Positions 1 through 10,997 of a DNA stretch of 64,000 bases are shown one piece after another. A program made the translations under genes and the position numbers. The stretch's first letter is position 1. Each line of letters opens with the position of its first letter. The notes below the pieces were generated by a model. It did not search any database and had not been told where the DNA came from. It worked only from the letters and a program-made list of their open reading frames with translations. The DNA is from Eretmocerus hayati (Eukaryota; Arthropoda; Insecta; Hymenoptera; Aphelinidae): the NCBI GenBank assembly GCA_029851415.1, contig CM056741.1:84272282-84336281 (forward strand), written 5' to 3'.

Positions 1-749
1 ATCTGAAAACTATTGACTTTAATTGCATCGCTCCCATCCGCATTGATGATACAGTTATACCATACGTCGAACATATCAAGCTTCTAGGGTTAACAATTTC
101 ATCTTCGTTGGACTGGAAAAAGCAGATTAATCTCTCATATAAAAAAATTCATGGCTCGCCTTACTCACTGCGTATGATGAGTTGAGCTCTTTCACGTCCT
201 CTGAAGCAACAACTCGCAGTGAGACTTGTTCTCCCCCACTTTGATTACAGTGCAACTCTTCTAACCGGCCTTGATAAAACACAAGTGTTGAAGTTGCAAA
301 TACTGCTCAACACCTGCGTCAGGTTCGCTCATGGTAACGTTCCTCGACGCGTGCATGTAACACCTTATCGCATTGCGTTGGGATGGTTGTCTGCCGCGAG
401 GCGTCGAGAATATCTCATCGGAACACTAGCCTTCTCGATAATACACCACGATATTTCCGCATTCTTGAGACCGCGTTTCAAGTTAGTAGCGGATACCCTG
501 TCATTGCGGTAGTCAGAGCGCCACAACAAACCTATCATGACGTACGAAACACCCTGTACCGGAGCCCTGAATCAGTTCTTCACTTATGTCTCTTCCAAGC
601 TTTTCAACACTTTTTCCAAAATAGATTTTGCAAAACAAAGTCCTGACACATACAAGCGCCATCTTCGAGCGATACTTTTGGAACGCAATGTACATGACTG
701 GGTCTTAGGAGCCCGTAAAGAGCACCTTGATTTGAAACCATCTGCTTAA
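1..749 (+). pseudogene. LINE ORF2 C-terminal fragment (broken)
   Basis: The translation matches the region after the reverse-transcriptase catalytic core of the LINE at 9.6-11 kb: the block with 'KLLGLTISSSLDWKKQ', then 'LPHFDYSATLL', then 'CVRFAHGNVPRRVHVTPYR', which aligns with 'CVRFVFGNISWRDHVTPYR' in the downstream LINE. There is an in-frame stop near 184 and frame changes near 480-540, so the copy is dead. No endonuclease or catalytic motif lies inside the window. The clade is inferred from motif resemblance; CR1-like and jockey-like are both possible. Confidence 0.75.
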
Positions 750-1012
750 ACAGGAAAACTTGCTCTGCCTGGACACGTATAAGAGAGTCAATTCGCGTAG
801 ATCATTATAATTTTAGGTTAGTCGTTGATGTTTATAACATTCAGATATCACTGTACATTATTTCCTGCATCTTTTAGGTATATGTATATATCAAGCATTA
901 CTCATGCAACCTACCTAGTCAGTTGGTCACTTATTGTCACATAATTTTTCTCATACGTAACTCAAATTGGGCAAATAGGGTCTACCCTTTGCCTTCAATA
1001 AATTCTTCAATC

Positions 1013-1025
1013 AATCTCTCTCTCT
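1013..1025. repeat. (TC)n, short
   Basis: A short TC run forms the junction between the LINE tail and the A tail of R1-clade copy 1. Confidence 0.7.
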
Positions 1026-2370
1026 TTTTTTTTTTTTTTTTTTTCAAGGTGGTTGTAGGGCAAATACGCTGCGACGTACGAAGGAGAGGCACCGGTCAGC
1101 CAAACACGGCTGGCCAGCACCTCCCCAACAGTCCCGGGCTGGAATCCGCATCGATACGGCCATCCGAACCGGGTAAACCCTCTCTTCCTTCTCCGTTGGC
1201 GCCGGCCATTGGACAAGGGAGAGATCCACCAACTTACCAATCTGGCCCCGGCACCGCGTGAGCATTACTTCAGGGCCGGTGGCGTCTCGCGCTCAGGATC
1301 GAGCGTCTCTCTTCTCACGACTCGCAGGTGTTGTTTCCCTTTCTTCGATCTTCTTCCATCTCTTCATTCTTCATCTTCTTTCTTCTCTCTTCTTTCTTCT
1401 CTCTTCCCTCTTCAGTGCATCAGATTCCTCCTGGAATCATTTGGGCCTCTTCTGTTTCAATCGGCAGAGTCACTGTGATTCGCCTGCTTCGAGGCGCCTT
1501 ACTTCCCTCTCTCTCTCCTCTTTGCGGGTCATCACCAGCTTGATGTATCCGGTGAGTCTATCCCATGTCTCCTGGTTGCGGAGCAAGTACGGGACGAGAT
1601 TCTCAGGTGTTAGTTGAGCACCCAGCCATTCATCCAGCTCGGCGCGCTCTCTCCGGGTGTTGCTGCACTTGAACAGGGCATGTTCGGCGTCATCCCATTC
1701 GCCCCCGCATGACTGACATGCTGGGGTCGTCCTCTTCTTGAACCTGGTTAGATAGGAACCGAAGCAACCATGATCGCTCAGTGCCTGCGTCGTCCAGTAG
1801 TCCATCTCTCCGTGGGTGCGTTCCGCCCACTTGGCTACGTCACGGATCAGCCGGTGCGTCCATCTGCCGTTTGCAAATGGCGAATCCCACTCAGTTTGCC
1901 AATGCTCAAGGGTGGTTTCCTTCTCGTTGTCGCGGATGATCTCCTTCATCGTCGGAGTGAGTACTCGTTCGGCTCCGATCACTTTCTGGCGGTCCCAGAT
2001 CCTCACTCGCTCCGCGACGAGCAAGTGGATGGGCGGAGTACTCGCCAATACGTAAGCCGCATCTCCTGACACAGTGCGGTAGGCACGGATACTCCTCAGG
2101 GCCGCTCTTCGGTGGACAGGCCCCATTTTCTTCTCGATGATGGTCTTCTCTACTCTCTTCCCCCACACGGGTGCACCGTACAGCATGATGGAGGTAGTGA
2201 CGGTGTTGAGAAGTGCGCGCCTCTTTTCCTTGGGTCCTCCGATATTCGGCATAAGCCGCTGGAGCGCCGCACCGACCTTGCTCGCCTTCTGGGCGGCTTC
2301 CTGGATGTGCTTCTTGAACGACCACTTGTCGTCGAGCCATACACCGAGGTATTTCAGCTCTGTCTTCCGT

Positions 2371-2374
<4 letters not shown>
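1026..2374 (-). mobile_element. R1-clade non-LTR retrotransposon, 5'-truncated copy 1
   Basis: Read on the minus strand, this copy starts abruptly at the (TC)n tract near 2374, runs through the end of the RT ORF and a GC-rich 3' untranslated region, and ends in a ~20-base A tail (T run at 1025-1044) that abuts TCTC at 1013-1025. It is highly similar to copy 2 just upstream of it and has the same orientation. Both ends touch TC/GA simple repeats, suggesting insertion targeted to (GA)n. R1-clade elements are known for sequence-specific insertion. Confidence 0.85.
1470..2373 (-). pseudogene. R1-clade RT ORF, C-terminal ~300 residues
   Basis: Open from the truncation point near 2373 to a stop at 1470. 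It covers the post-RT thumb region ('LKYLGVWLDDKW') and the C-terminal zinc knuckle CX2CX8HX4C (C-Q-S-C ... H-A-L-F-K-C) typical of R1/I-type ORF2 proteins. The catalytic RT motifs are missing because of 5' truncation, so the copy cannot be active. An apparent methionine start at 2252 is only an internal residue. It keeps the Trp codon that has become a stop in copy 2. Confidence 0.85.
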
Positions 2375-2410
<36 letters not shown>

Positions 2411-2434
2411 CTCTCGCTCTCTCTCTCTCTCTCG
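2375..2434. repeat. (TC)n microsatellite between R1 copies
   Basis: About 60 bases of TC with a few TCGC interruptions separate the truncated 5' end of copy 1 from the A tail (T run 2435-2460) of copy 2. It is the target into which one or both copies appear to have inserted. Confidence 0.95.
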
Positions 2435-4530
2435 TTTTTTTTTTTATTTTTTTTTTTTTTAAGGTGGTTAGAGGGCAAAATCTGCCTCAGGATCCCTCGG
2501 ATCCGTCCCCAGACACCGGACTGGTTCAGCATACGCGGACTACGCATAGCCCACGCAGGCCATACCAGGCGGGACACGGGTTTGGGTGGGGCCCACCGAG
2601 AGGTGGGCCCGGCCGTGTAATATCCCTCTCCCCTCGATGTCCGATACCTAGGGCATCGGGCAATCAAGAAGGAGATCCACCTGCATCTACCATCTCATCC
2701 CGGAACCGCGTGAGCATTACTCCAGGATGAGCGGCATGTCTCGCGCTCGATTGCGAGCGTTCCTCTTCTCCATCTTCTCTCTTCGGCCACTTGTCGGCAT
2801 CTTCTGTTTTCACTCTTCATTGTTCCCTCTCTTTCTTCTTTCTTCCCTCTTCTTTCTTCTTTCTTTCCTCTTCAGTGCATCAGATTCCTCCTGGAATCAT
2901 TTGGGCCTCTTCTGTTCCAATCGGCAGAGTCACTGTGATTCGCCTGCTTCGAGGCGCCTTACTTCCCTCTCTTTCTCCTCTTTGCGGGTCATCACCAGCT
3001 TGATGTATCCGGTGAGTCTATCCCATGTCTCCTGGTTGCGGAGCAAGTACGGGACGAGATTCTCGGGTGTTAGTTGAGCACCCAGCCATTCATCCAGCTC
3101 GGCGCGCTCTCTCCGGGTGTCGCTGCACTTGAACAGGGCATGTTCGGCGTCATCCCATTCGTCCCCGCATGACTGACATGCTGGGGTCGTCCTCTTCTTG
3201 AACCTGGTTAGATAGGAACCGAAGCAACCATGATCGCTCAGTGCCTGCGTCGTCCAGTAGTCCATCTCTCCGTGGGTGCGTTCCGCCTACTTGGCTACGT
3301 CACGGATCAGCCGGTGCGTCCATCTGCCGTTCGCAAATGGCGAATCCCACTCAGTTTGCCAATGCTCAAGGGTGGTTTCCTTCTCGTTGTCGCGGATAAT
3401 CTCCTTCATCGTCGGGGTGAGTACTCGTTCGGCTCCGATCACTTTCTGGCGGTCCCAGATCCTCACTCGCTCCGCGACGAGCAAGTGGATGGGCGGTGTA
3501 CTCGCCAATACGTAAGCCGCATCTCCTGACACGGTGCGGTAGGCACGGATACTTCTCAGGGCCGCTCTCCGGTGGACAGGCCCCATCTTCTTCTCGATGA
3601 TGGTCTTCTCTACCCTCTTCCCCCACACGGGTGCACCGTAGAGCATGATAGAGGTGCTGACGGTGTTGAGAAGTGCGCGCCTCTTTTCCTTGGGTCCTCC
3701 GATATTCGGCATCAGCCGTTGAAGCGCCGCATCAACCCTGCTCGCTTTCTGGGCGGCCTCCTGGATGTGCTTCTTGAACGACCACTTGTCGTCAAGCCAT
3801 ACGCCGAGGTATTTCAGCTCTGTCTTGCGTGGGATCTCTTGCCCGTTGATGTAAAAGTGGGGCAAGTCAAACTTCCTGCGTCTTGTGACCACGATTGCTT
3901 CGCACTTCTTGACAGCAAGCTCTAGGAGCCTGCTGATCATCCACTCGTAGACTCGGGCCAGCGCCTCGTTTGCGCGTCTACCCAAGAGTTCCTCGTTGTC
4001 AGACCAGACTATGAGCCCCGCGTCGTCCGCGAAAGCCACTATTATCACTCCTTCGGGCAGTTCAATAGACAGTAAACTGTCGTACTGGGTGTTCCAGTTG
4101 AACGGCCCGGAAACCGATCCCTGTCCAATTCCGGCGGACAGTTCCCGGATCTCTTGTCCCTCGTCGGTGTCGTACACGAGTGTCCTGTTCCGCAGATAGT
4201 CACTCGTGATGGCTAAAAGATAGGGCGGCACTTTACCTGCTTGGGATTGATAGACTCGCTCCCAGCTCGCGCAGTTGAACGCGTTCTTTATGTCCAACGC
4301 AATAATGGCACAGAATCCTCCTCTTCCTTGGTATGGGTTCCCTACCGACGCTTTCACCCGCTCTTGGACCTCCTCGATCGCGTGCACAGTGCTTCGTCCC
4401 TTCCGGAACCCAAACTGCATTGGTGATAGCCCGCCGCTCTCTTCGTAGGCTTTTTCCACCCTGTTGAGCACCATCCTCTCGTACATTTTCCCGATATTGT
4501 CGAGCATGCTGAGAGGGCGTTGACCTCCTT

Positions 4531-4534
<4 letters not shown>
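2435..4534 (-). mobile_element. R1-clade non-LTR retrotransposon, 5'-truncated copy 2
   Basis: A longer copy of the family at 1026-2374, in the same orientation. Its 3' end is an A-rich tail (T run 2435-2460) next to (TC)n. Its 5' end is cut inside the RT domain at 4534, where (TC)n resumes. The 3' untranslated region (about 2461-2929) matches copy 1 only in part, notably around 2705-2760 versus 1255-1310. Confidence 0.88.
2930..4534 (-). pseudogene. R1-clade reverse transcriptase ORF (5'-truncated, one nonsense)
   Basis: Minus-strand coding from the truncation at 4534. In order: an RPLS block and fingers ('NIGKMYERMVLNRVEKAY'), 'QFGFRKGRST', the first catalytic Asp in 'ALDIKNAF', 'GIGQGSVSGP', the F-A-D-D catalytic box, 'LKYLGVWLDD', a long C-terminal region and a CX2CX8HX4C knuckle. 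A single TGG-to-TAG change at about 3286-3288 stops the frame; the same frame continues beyond to 2930, and copy 1 has Trp there. The endonuclease domain is absent through truncation. Assignment to the R1 clade is by motif order and the terminal CCHC. Confidence 0.87.

Positions 4535-4598
<64 letters not shown>
4535..4598. repeat. (TC)n microsatellite
   Basis: An uninterrupted TC run of about 64 bases at the truncated 5' end of R1 copy 2. It is the third TC tract bounding the two R1 copies. Confidence 0.97.
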
Positions 4599-4600
<2 letters not shown>

Positions 4601-4893
4601 CGCTGGTGAGTTGACAGAACACGTACTTCGTATCGCTCCCTATAGAACTACGATTTTAACGAAAAATCTACTTTCCCGAGTGAAAAATTTTTACAGGGTG
4701 GACCTTTCCTACAGGCTCTCGTCCTCGGAGCTTGGAGCATACACTCACTGAAAAAATTCCGGGCTTAACATCTGCCCGTCGTGTGTGAGCGCGTTACGAA
4801 ATCAAGATTTGGCAAGTAAATGCGACCTATTCGAACGCGACTCCTATCCATCAAGCGTGTACATCGCGCTCACCTGATAACTGTTTATTCTTA
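4599..4893. other. Unassigned spacer
   Basis: No gene or convincing repeat was recognised between the TC tract and the foldback element. Confidence 0.6.
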
Positions 4894-5054
4894 GTTGGTC
4901 GCGAGCGCCACTCACGGCGGCAGAAAGCATTTCCGCCCAAACTGGGCGGCTGAGGTGCCCAGTCCGGCGCGTGAGTCGCTCGCGCGGGAAAACAATAACA
5001 AATCCCTTCTGGGGAGCAGCGACTTATATACAAGTTTTGTTATTGTAAATGATA

Positions 5055-5130
5055 CACATCGGTGGCCTAGTGGATAGCGGTGAGGCTTCGTACTCGAAAG
5101 GTCCGGGGTTCCAATCCCATGTCGGAAAAT
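5055..5130 (+). other. tRNA-like Pol III promoter block, left arm
   Basis: It has an A-box-like TGGCCTAGTGG (5063-5073) and a B-box-like GGTTCCAATCC (5107-5117) at near-tRNA spacing, with T8 and longer T runs about 30 bases downstream that could act as Pol III terminators. The D-arm side resembles an Arg tRNA, but no good acceptor stem forms and the anticodon loop is not standard. I therefore call it a tRNA-derived (SINE-like) block, not a tRNA gene. Confidence 0.65.
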
Positions 5131-5979
5131 TTTGGATGTCTTTTTTTTCTTCTTTTTTTTTTATTCTCATGAATTCAGTCTTATGAAGATTTGATGTACG
5201 GATTTTTTTTCAAAACTCGGAGGATATGTTTTGAAGGTTGTAAAAAGCAAAGTTTTTGTGTACCGAGAGTTGACTGCGTGCATTTGGCCCGCTCTAAATT
5301 TGTTTTTTTTTTTTTTTTAATTTGTAAAAAAACCGATATTTCATCATTCGATTAATGCCCCACTCTTATGTAGCTCAGTATGTAAGAATTATATTTCGAT
5401 GAAAAAAATGCTGCACCTAGTCAAGCACTCTTGAATTTGAAAATGATAACGGAACTCGGAGGGAAGAATTCTCTCTCAAAAGGTTAAACTGACCAAACTT
5501 TAGTCCAAATTGAATAATAATTGATTGTATGAGCCCATCCTTGCAAGCGAAGGCGGCATTTTGCTTGGTCCAAATATTGTATCAAGTTTAGCACGAAAAT
5601 CACAATTGGACTTTGATTTATCTGTGCCAAGTTAATATTCCTAGAGAAAATTCCTCTCATTAAGCTATCTTGATTATTTTCAAATTCGGAAGTAGTTCAT
5701 TCGAGGGATGTAGCTTTCTCCTCGTCATAATATGTATTAGTGATACCTTAATGAGATTAAGGCATTAATTGAATAATGAAATAACATCCTCTTTATGTAT
5801 CCAAAAAGCAACAAGAGAGCGAGCCAAATGCACGCAGTCAACTCTCGGTACACAAAAACTTTGCTTTTTACAACCTTCAAAACATATCCTCCGAGTTTCG
5901 AAAAAAATCCGTACATCAAATCTTCATAAGACTGAATTTATGAGAATAAAAAAAAGAAGAAAAAAAAGATATCCAAAAA

Positions 5980-6055
5980 TTTCCATCATGGGATTGGAAC
6001 CCCGGACCTTTCGAGTACGAAGCCTCACCGCTATCCACTAGGCCACCGATGTGTA
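5980..6055 (-). other. tRNA-like Pol III promoter block, right arm
   Basis: The mirror copy of the block at 5055-5130. The complement carries the B box at 5991-6001 and the A box at 6035-6045, followed by T-rich sequence (A-rich on the plus strand, about 5945-5970). It points inward, toward the opposite copy. Confidence 0.65.
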
Positions 6056-6216
6056 TCACTTATAATAACAAAACTTGTATATAAGTCGCTGCTCCCCAGA
6101 AGGGATTTGTTATTGTTTTTCCCCGCGAGCGACTCACGCGCCGGACTGGGCACCTCAGCCGCCCAGTTTGGGCGGAAATGCTTTCTGCCGCCGTGAGTGG
6201 CGCTCGCGACCAACTG

Positions 6217-6729
6217 AGCGTGTTGACATTCCTCGCGCCTAGCATATTTGGTTCTCAAGAGATAACGAAAGGTCATCATCAATATTGCGGATCGTGCTCA
6301 CTCGCGGGTTTGGATTGACGCCCAGGCTCTGAGTATTATTCGTACTCTGAGGCTGGTGATCAATCGATACCTGAATTTTTTCAGTGCTGGTTGGCTCCTC
6401 ATCCGAGCCTGGGAGAATTATCCACCTTGTACGACTGCACCGAAGCCTCATCATCATCGCCGAGAGTAACTTATTGGCGTGCAAATTTTTGTCGTCTACT
6501 TCGCTGCCACTATAGTATACTACGCTCTGCTTTGCTGCCAGCTACTACACCTCGCTGATAGCCATAGCCATCTTTTAGCAGTGACAGTCTTGTGACGTGC
6601 AGTGTAAACGTGCTGATAACTTTTTATTAACAATAATAGTGGTAATTTGATGGAGTGTGTGTGCAGTGTCGCGGAAAATCATTGGTGAATTGATCATTCT
6701 TTCTGATCAGCGGACCGCTGCAGAAATTT
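6217..6729 (+). other. Probable LINE 2 5' untranslated region
   Basis: There is no ORF of note before the ATG at 6730. The stretch lies between the foldback and ORF1 and is the likely 5' untranslated region and internal promoter of the following LINE. The 5' boundary cannot be fixed without a second copy. Confidence 0.4.
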
Positions 6730-7961
6730 ATGCTTCATGCGCATGCGCATTTGGTCTCCATACAATCTCGCCACCCACGACCACCTGATGCTCGCCGAAT
6801 ACCTGCGTGCGCGAAGTGTTTGAAGCCAATCGCAGGCGAATTCATTTTATGTGACTCTGAAAATTGTACAAACACATTTCATCCGAGCTGTGCTCGTGTG
6901 TATGCTGGTTACCGCTCGGCCAAACCGTGTTGCGCGCTATCCACTACGGGATCTAGGCATTATCGGAAGAGCGTCGGTATGGAAGGTAACGGTCATAACC
7001 AGGTATCGCCATCTGCGGGAGATCCTCCGCACACACCTACCACGACGGCGTTGCTCTTTGACAGCGGCAGTTCAGCTACTGCTTCGCTACCCACCAACAC
7101 AAGCATACAGCCACCGGCTACGAGCGACCCGCAATTAGCAGCCATTTCAGAGTTCATTGAGAGCAAGCTTAATGCATTTTGTAATCGCCAGGGACAACGC
7201 TCAAAGGATATGGAAACTCAATGCCAGTCATCTTTAAGTGCATTAAATCTGCGAGCAGACGATTTGAGTGCTATTAACAACAAGCTGGCGGAGCATGACA
7301 AACAAATTGATGACTTAGGTGCGAGAGTGACCCAAGATCTGTCACAAGTCCGGCATGAGTTGCGCGCTGTCAAAGAGAATGTTGCGGCTCTCCAACTTCC
7401 AGCACCTCTCGCTCCCAGTACCAATGTTGCAGCAAACAACCTCATCAAGGATGAAGGAGAATTGATTGTGTCTGGCATACCACTCGATATACAGGTTTCT
7501 CCACTCAATATCATCAAGTCAATTCTGCTTGCCCTGAATTTGTCGAACCTGGTTGGTGAAGTGTTTGATGCAAGATTCTTTCCACGCGAATCTACTAAGA
7601 AAAATGGCACTGCGCCTTATACATCTGCATCCAGAAGTCAAAATAATTCCACGAAGAGCATCGTAGTTAAATTCAAATCACCACAGGTACGGGACCATGT
7701 CGTGTCCACTCGCATCGCTTCATCCATTTTTACTGCTGCTCAAGCCTTCGGTGAGGCTTCATACACCAACAAGATTCTCCTACGTCCGCTGTGTCCGAAA
7801 TATACCTATGAGTTGTTCAAAAAGCGAGGGACAAGGCAAAAGAGCTCAATTATATGCATCCGCGCTTTATTGATTACACTGTCATCATGAGAAAAAACTC
7901 TAAATCTCCACAGATTGCTGTCAGATCCGAGGCTGAGTTGAACTCTTTTCATTCCTATTAA
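6730..7961 (+). pseudogene. LINE 2 ORF1 (PHD-like finger, coiled coil, RRM-like), frameshifted
   Basis: The ATG at 6730 gives an N-terminal Cys/His cluster near residues 27-66 (C-x2-C ... C-x4-C-x4-H-x2-C ... C-C) like a PHD-type finger. A Ser/Thr/Pro-rich linker, a predicted coiled coil near residues 170-220, and an RRM-like core beginning 'GELIVSGIP' follow. ORF1 proteins of this type bind RNA and act as nucleic-acid chaperones. The frame runs to a stop at 7890, but the conserved C-terminus ('KARDKAKELNYMHPRF', then 'RKNSKSPQIAV') is in another frame and ends at 7961, so there is a frameshift near 7820. The comparable C-terminus at 12538-12786 in LINE 3 supports this. Confidence 0.8.
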
Positions 7962-7963
7962 TA

Positions 7964-10954
7964 GTAAACCTCTATTTCAATGCAATCCTAGCTTCACCCT
8001 ATTCAAGATTTCGCATGCAAATGTTAATGGTCTAGTTACTCACTTTAATGGAATAGAGTTATTCTTACACGATAATTTTAAACATATTTTTGCCATCTCT
8101 GAAAGCAAGCTTTCTGCGCAGGACACTAGCACATCTGTCCACCTCCCAAATTATAATCTCTTACTTAATGACAGAGTCAACCGGCCAGGTGGTGGGGTGG
8201 CTCTATACATTCACGAATCATTGAAGTTCAGAGTTCTCATGCAGTCTGATGGTTCTCGACTTAATTTTTCTGAATTTATCATCGCAGAGATAGCAGTCGG
8301 TAATGACAAGCTACTTTTCGGAGTTATCTACCGTCCACCTCATGGCTTTCTGCCAGATGAATTTCTTGATGTTTTATCCACGTTCTCCCCAAAAAATGAA
8401 GGTATTGTTTTAACTGGTGATTTCAATGTCAATATGTGTGCCAAAAATTCAGATAGCAAATTTATCCTGAGAAATGTGCAGAATTGTGCCTTAGAATTAG
8501 TTCAATCAGAGCCAACAAACCATGTATCAAATGCTCAGCGTCAACTAGCTTACACGTGGATTGATCTGTTCATCGTCAACTCGTTATCTTTTGTTGAATC
8601 TGACATTAAGTCCGACGCCCCCTTTACTTACGGCCATGATAGAATTGATCTTGACGTCAAATTTTATGTTCCTAGATCTCAGAAGCTCTCGTTCATTAAG
8701 CGAAACTTCAAGCATTTTGATCGTCCCAAATATTTGGCGGACCTACACTCTGAATTGTCCAAATATGACGAAAACTTGTGTCTCGAGGAAGAAGTTCAGG
8801 CATTCACTGCTTCAATGACTCATGCATTAGATCGTGCAGAACCCAAGCGCGTGGTCACGATTTCTGACTCAAAAAACCGTGGGTAGATAAAGAAATCAGA
8901 CAGCGCATGAAACAGCGAGACAAAGCCCATAAGAAAGCCAAAGAACTCGATTCTCCTGTTATTATGGGAAAATATCGATCCCTTCGGGCAGAAATGAAAA
9001 CTGGGCTCAAGAAAGACAAAAACAGTTACTTTGCTAGTCAGATCAATGCGGTTAAGAACATGAACAAGCTGTGGACTGCTCTTGACCGACTGGGAATGGT
9101 GAAATCGCGGGCTCCTTCTCCAGTCATCAACTTTTCACATAATACCATCAACTCACATTTTGCATCCATTTCATGTAACAATACTCCTACTACATCGCAT
9201 CACAAGCATCACCCCAACATCCAGATCTCATATCACTGTTTTCGCTCAATGAAACATCACCCGACGAGGTCTATGAAGAAATGCTCGGAGTCAAATCCAA
9301 GTCGTCCGGTCTTGATAGTCTAACAGTGAAAAATCTCATCACTCCGTGTCCTGAAATCCTTCTGCTTCTTACTAACATTTTCAATTCATCTATCACATCA
9401 GCGTCATATCCTACGCTCTGGAAACGCACACTCGTTACACCTATCCCGAAAACAGCCGTGATCACTGATGTTCCTGATCTTCGTCCCATTGCAAGGCTGT
9501 CTGAGTGTTCGAAGATCCTGGAGAAAATAGTTGCACGTCAATTACTAAATCACTTTGAGAAGAACCTCCTGCTGAACTTGCGTTGAGCAGGCTTTCGCGA
9601 GGGCCACAGCACTCAGACAGCACTCCTAGGAGTTCTGGATGATGTGAGGCATACCATTGATGAATCGCAATGTCCCATCTTTGTACTGTTCGACTCCTTC
9701 AAAGCGTTTGACAAGATCCCACATCATATTCTCATTCAGAAACTTCGCTCATATGATGTAGATGATCACACTATTAAGTGGTTCCTGTCGTACCTTGCGG
9801 ACAGATGTCAGGCTGTGATTGATGAAGGTGGAACTGTGTCAGATTGGCTTCAAATAACAGCAGGAGTGCCACAAGGCTCTGTTTTAGGACCACTTCTTTC
9901 TTCTATTTTCATCAACGATCTTCCCAAGGTACTCAATTTCAGTCGGTACATGATTTATGCTGATGACACGCAGATTTGGAGAAGCTGTAAGCACTTTGAG
10001 ATCACTGATGCCCTGAAAAAAGTCGAGGCAGATGCCAACACTATCTGTCAATGGGCCTTACAGAACGGCCCTAGTCTTAATCTCAAGAAAACTGAGGTGA
10101 TGATCTTGGGTAGCAAAGAGAATCTCCGTCACCTCGACACTGGCAATCTTCCTGAATTGGTCATGAACGGCACCCCTCTAGATTACGTATCACAGGTGAA
10201 AAATCTGGGCGTTTGGATATCTCATGACCTGAATTGGAAGAAGCGAGTCTCTTACATTTGTCAGGAGGTCTTCGGTAGTCTACGGCAACTCCGTGCTCAC
10301 CATCATGCACCCTCATTCTCTATCAGGAAACAGCTTGTTCAATCACTCATCATGCCATCTTTTGACTATGCTTGTCTAGTATACCAAGGCCTAACCAAAG
10401 AGCTCGACATCAAGCTGCAGAGAGCACAAAATGCATGTGTACGATTTGTTTTTGGCAATATATCTTGGCGCGATCACGTCACACCGTATCGTAGGCAACT
10501 AGGCTGGCTCACTGTGAAATCTCGTAGAAAGTATTTCTTAGCGGGTCAAATTTTCCAGATCTTGAAAAACGGTATTCCATCATATCTAGCTTGCAATTTC
10601 ACCGAAATATGCAACACCACTTTGCATAGATCTGAGCGCTTACAAAGTAGGGATCTCCTGATAAGAAATGCGAGGACGAATGCATTCAATAACTCATTCC
10701 AGCTCTTGGGTGCCAAGTACTGGAATGAGCTACCGAAAAGCCTGACATCGCTGCCTCGAGACACAACGGACATAAAAACATTCAAGATTCACCATTCAGC
10801 GTATTTGCGTGATTGTGATCGAAATGTTTCTCAAAAGCTTATCCAGCTGATGATTGCGCTTCTGAGCTTCCTTCTCGAAAATAAATCCTCCCCTATCGTT
10901 CAATTTTTACCAAGTTTCCAATCATCTCGATCAAACAGTACCATAGTCATATGA
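7964..10954 (+). pseudogene. LINE 2 ORF2 (APE endonuclease and reverse transcriptase), three lesions
   Basis: The endonuclease part (about 7964-8886) shows 'SHANVNGL', 'AISESKLS', 'GVIYRPPH', 'GDFNVN' and a terminal 'YGHDRID' where many relatives have SDH. RT follows: 'RPIARLSECSKILEKI', 'AGFREGHSTQTA', the first Asp in 'LFDSFKAFDKIPH', 'GVPQGSVLGPLL' and the Y-A-D-D box, then the C-terminal region to 10954. Lesions are a frameshift in an A run near 8872, a second between about 9170 and 9250, and TGA at 9583-9585 inside the block before 'AGFREGH'. No in-frame ATG opens the endonuclease part, so the true start is uncertain. The element copies RNA into DNA at a nicked target. Confidence 0.85.
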
Positions 10955-10997
10955 TAATTCTTTTCAATCAATCAATCTCTCTCTCTCTCTTTCTCTT

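Larger units (their letters stand above)
1..1025 (+). mobile_element. CR1/jockey-like LINE, 3' fragment cut by window edge
   Basis: This is the 3' part of a non-LTR retrotransposon running off the left edge. It holds the end of the reverse-transcriptase ORF (to about 749), an AT-rich 3' untranslated region, and a terminal tail at 1008-1020 made of CAAT repeats running into TCTC. The same tail form ends the two LINEs at 10965 and 15922, which supports the 3' boundary. An R1-clade element follows directly, joined through the TC run at 1013-1025. Confidence 0.8.
4894..6216. mobile_element. Foldback element 1 with tRNA-like sequences in both arms
   Basis: A 1.3-kb inverted repeat. The left arm begins AGTTGGTCGCGAGCG at 4894 and the right arm is its complement ending at 6216. 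Identity is high over the outer ~400 bases (to about 5290 and 5820) and fades toward a centre near 5540. Each arm carries a tRNA-like block followed by long T runs, both oriented toward the centre. No convincing target duplication was found, so the family is not assigned. It lies directly upstream of LINE 2. Confidence 0.85.
6217..10996 (+). mobile_element. CR1/jockey-like LINE 2, nearly full length
   Basis: A two-ORF non-LTR retrotransposon: ORF1 with a zinc-binding N-terminus, ORF2 with APE-type endonuclease and reverse transcriptase, then a short 3' end. The terminal tail CAATCAATCAATCTCTC starts at 10965 and extends as TC to about 10996. A few frameshifts and a nonsense codon make it defective but fairly young. 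The next LINE begins directly after the TC tail. Confidence 0.88.

Noticed and set aside
1906..2667. 253-codon minus-strand frame across the R1 junction
   Set aside because: It is a shadow of the real R1 frame and reads through the TC tract and two separate element copies.
2112..2730. Plus-strand frames with Ser-Leu runs
   Set aside because: Translations of (TC)n and the antisense of R1 coding sequence.
4854..6223. AGCGTGT as target duplication of foldback 1
   Set aside because: The left copy lies about 33 bp outside the arm, so it does not abut the element.
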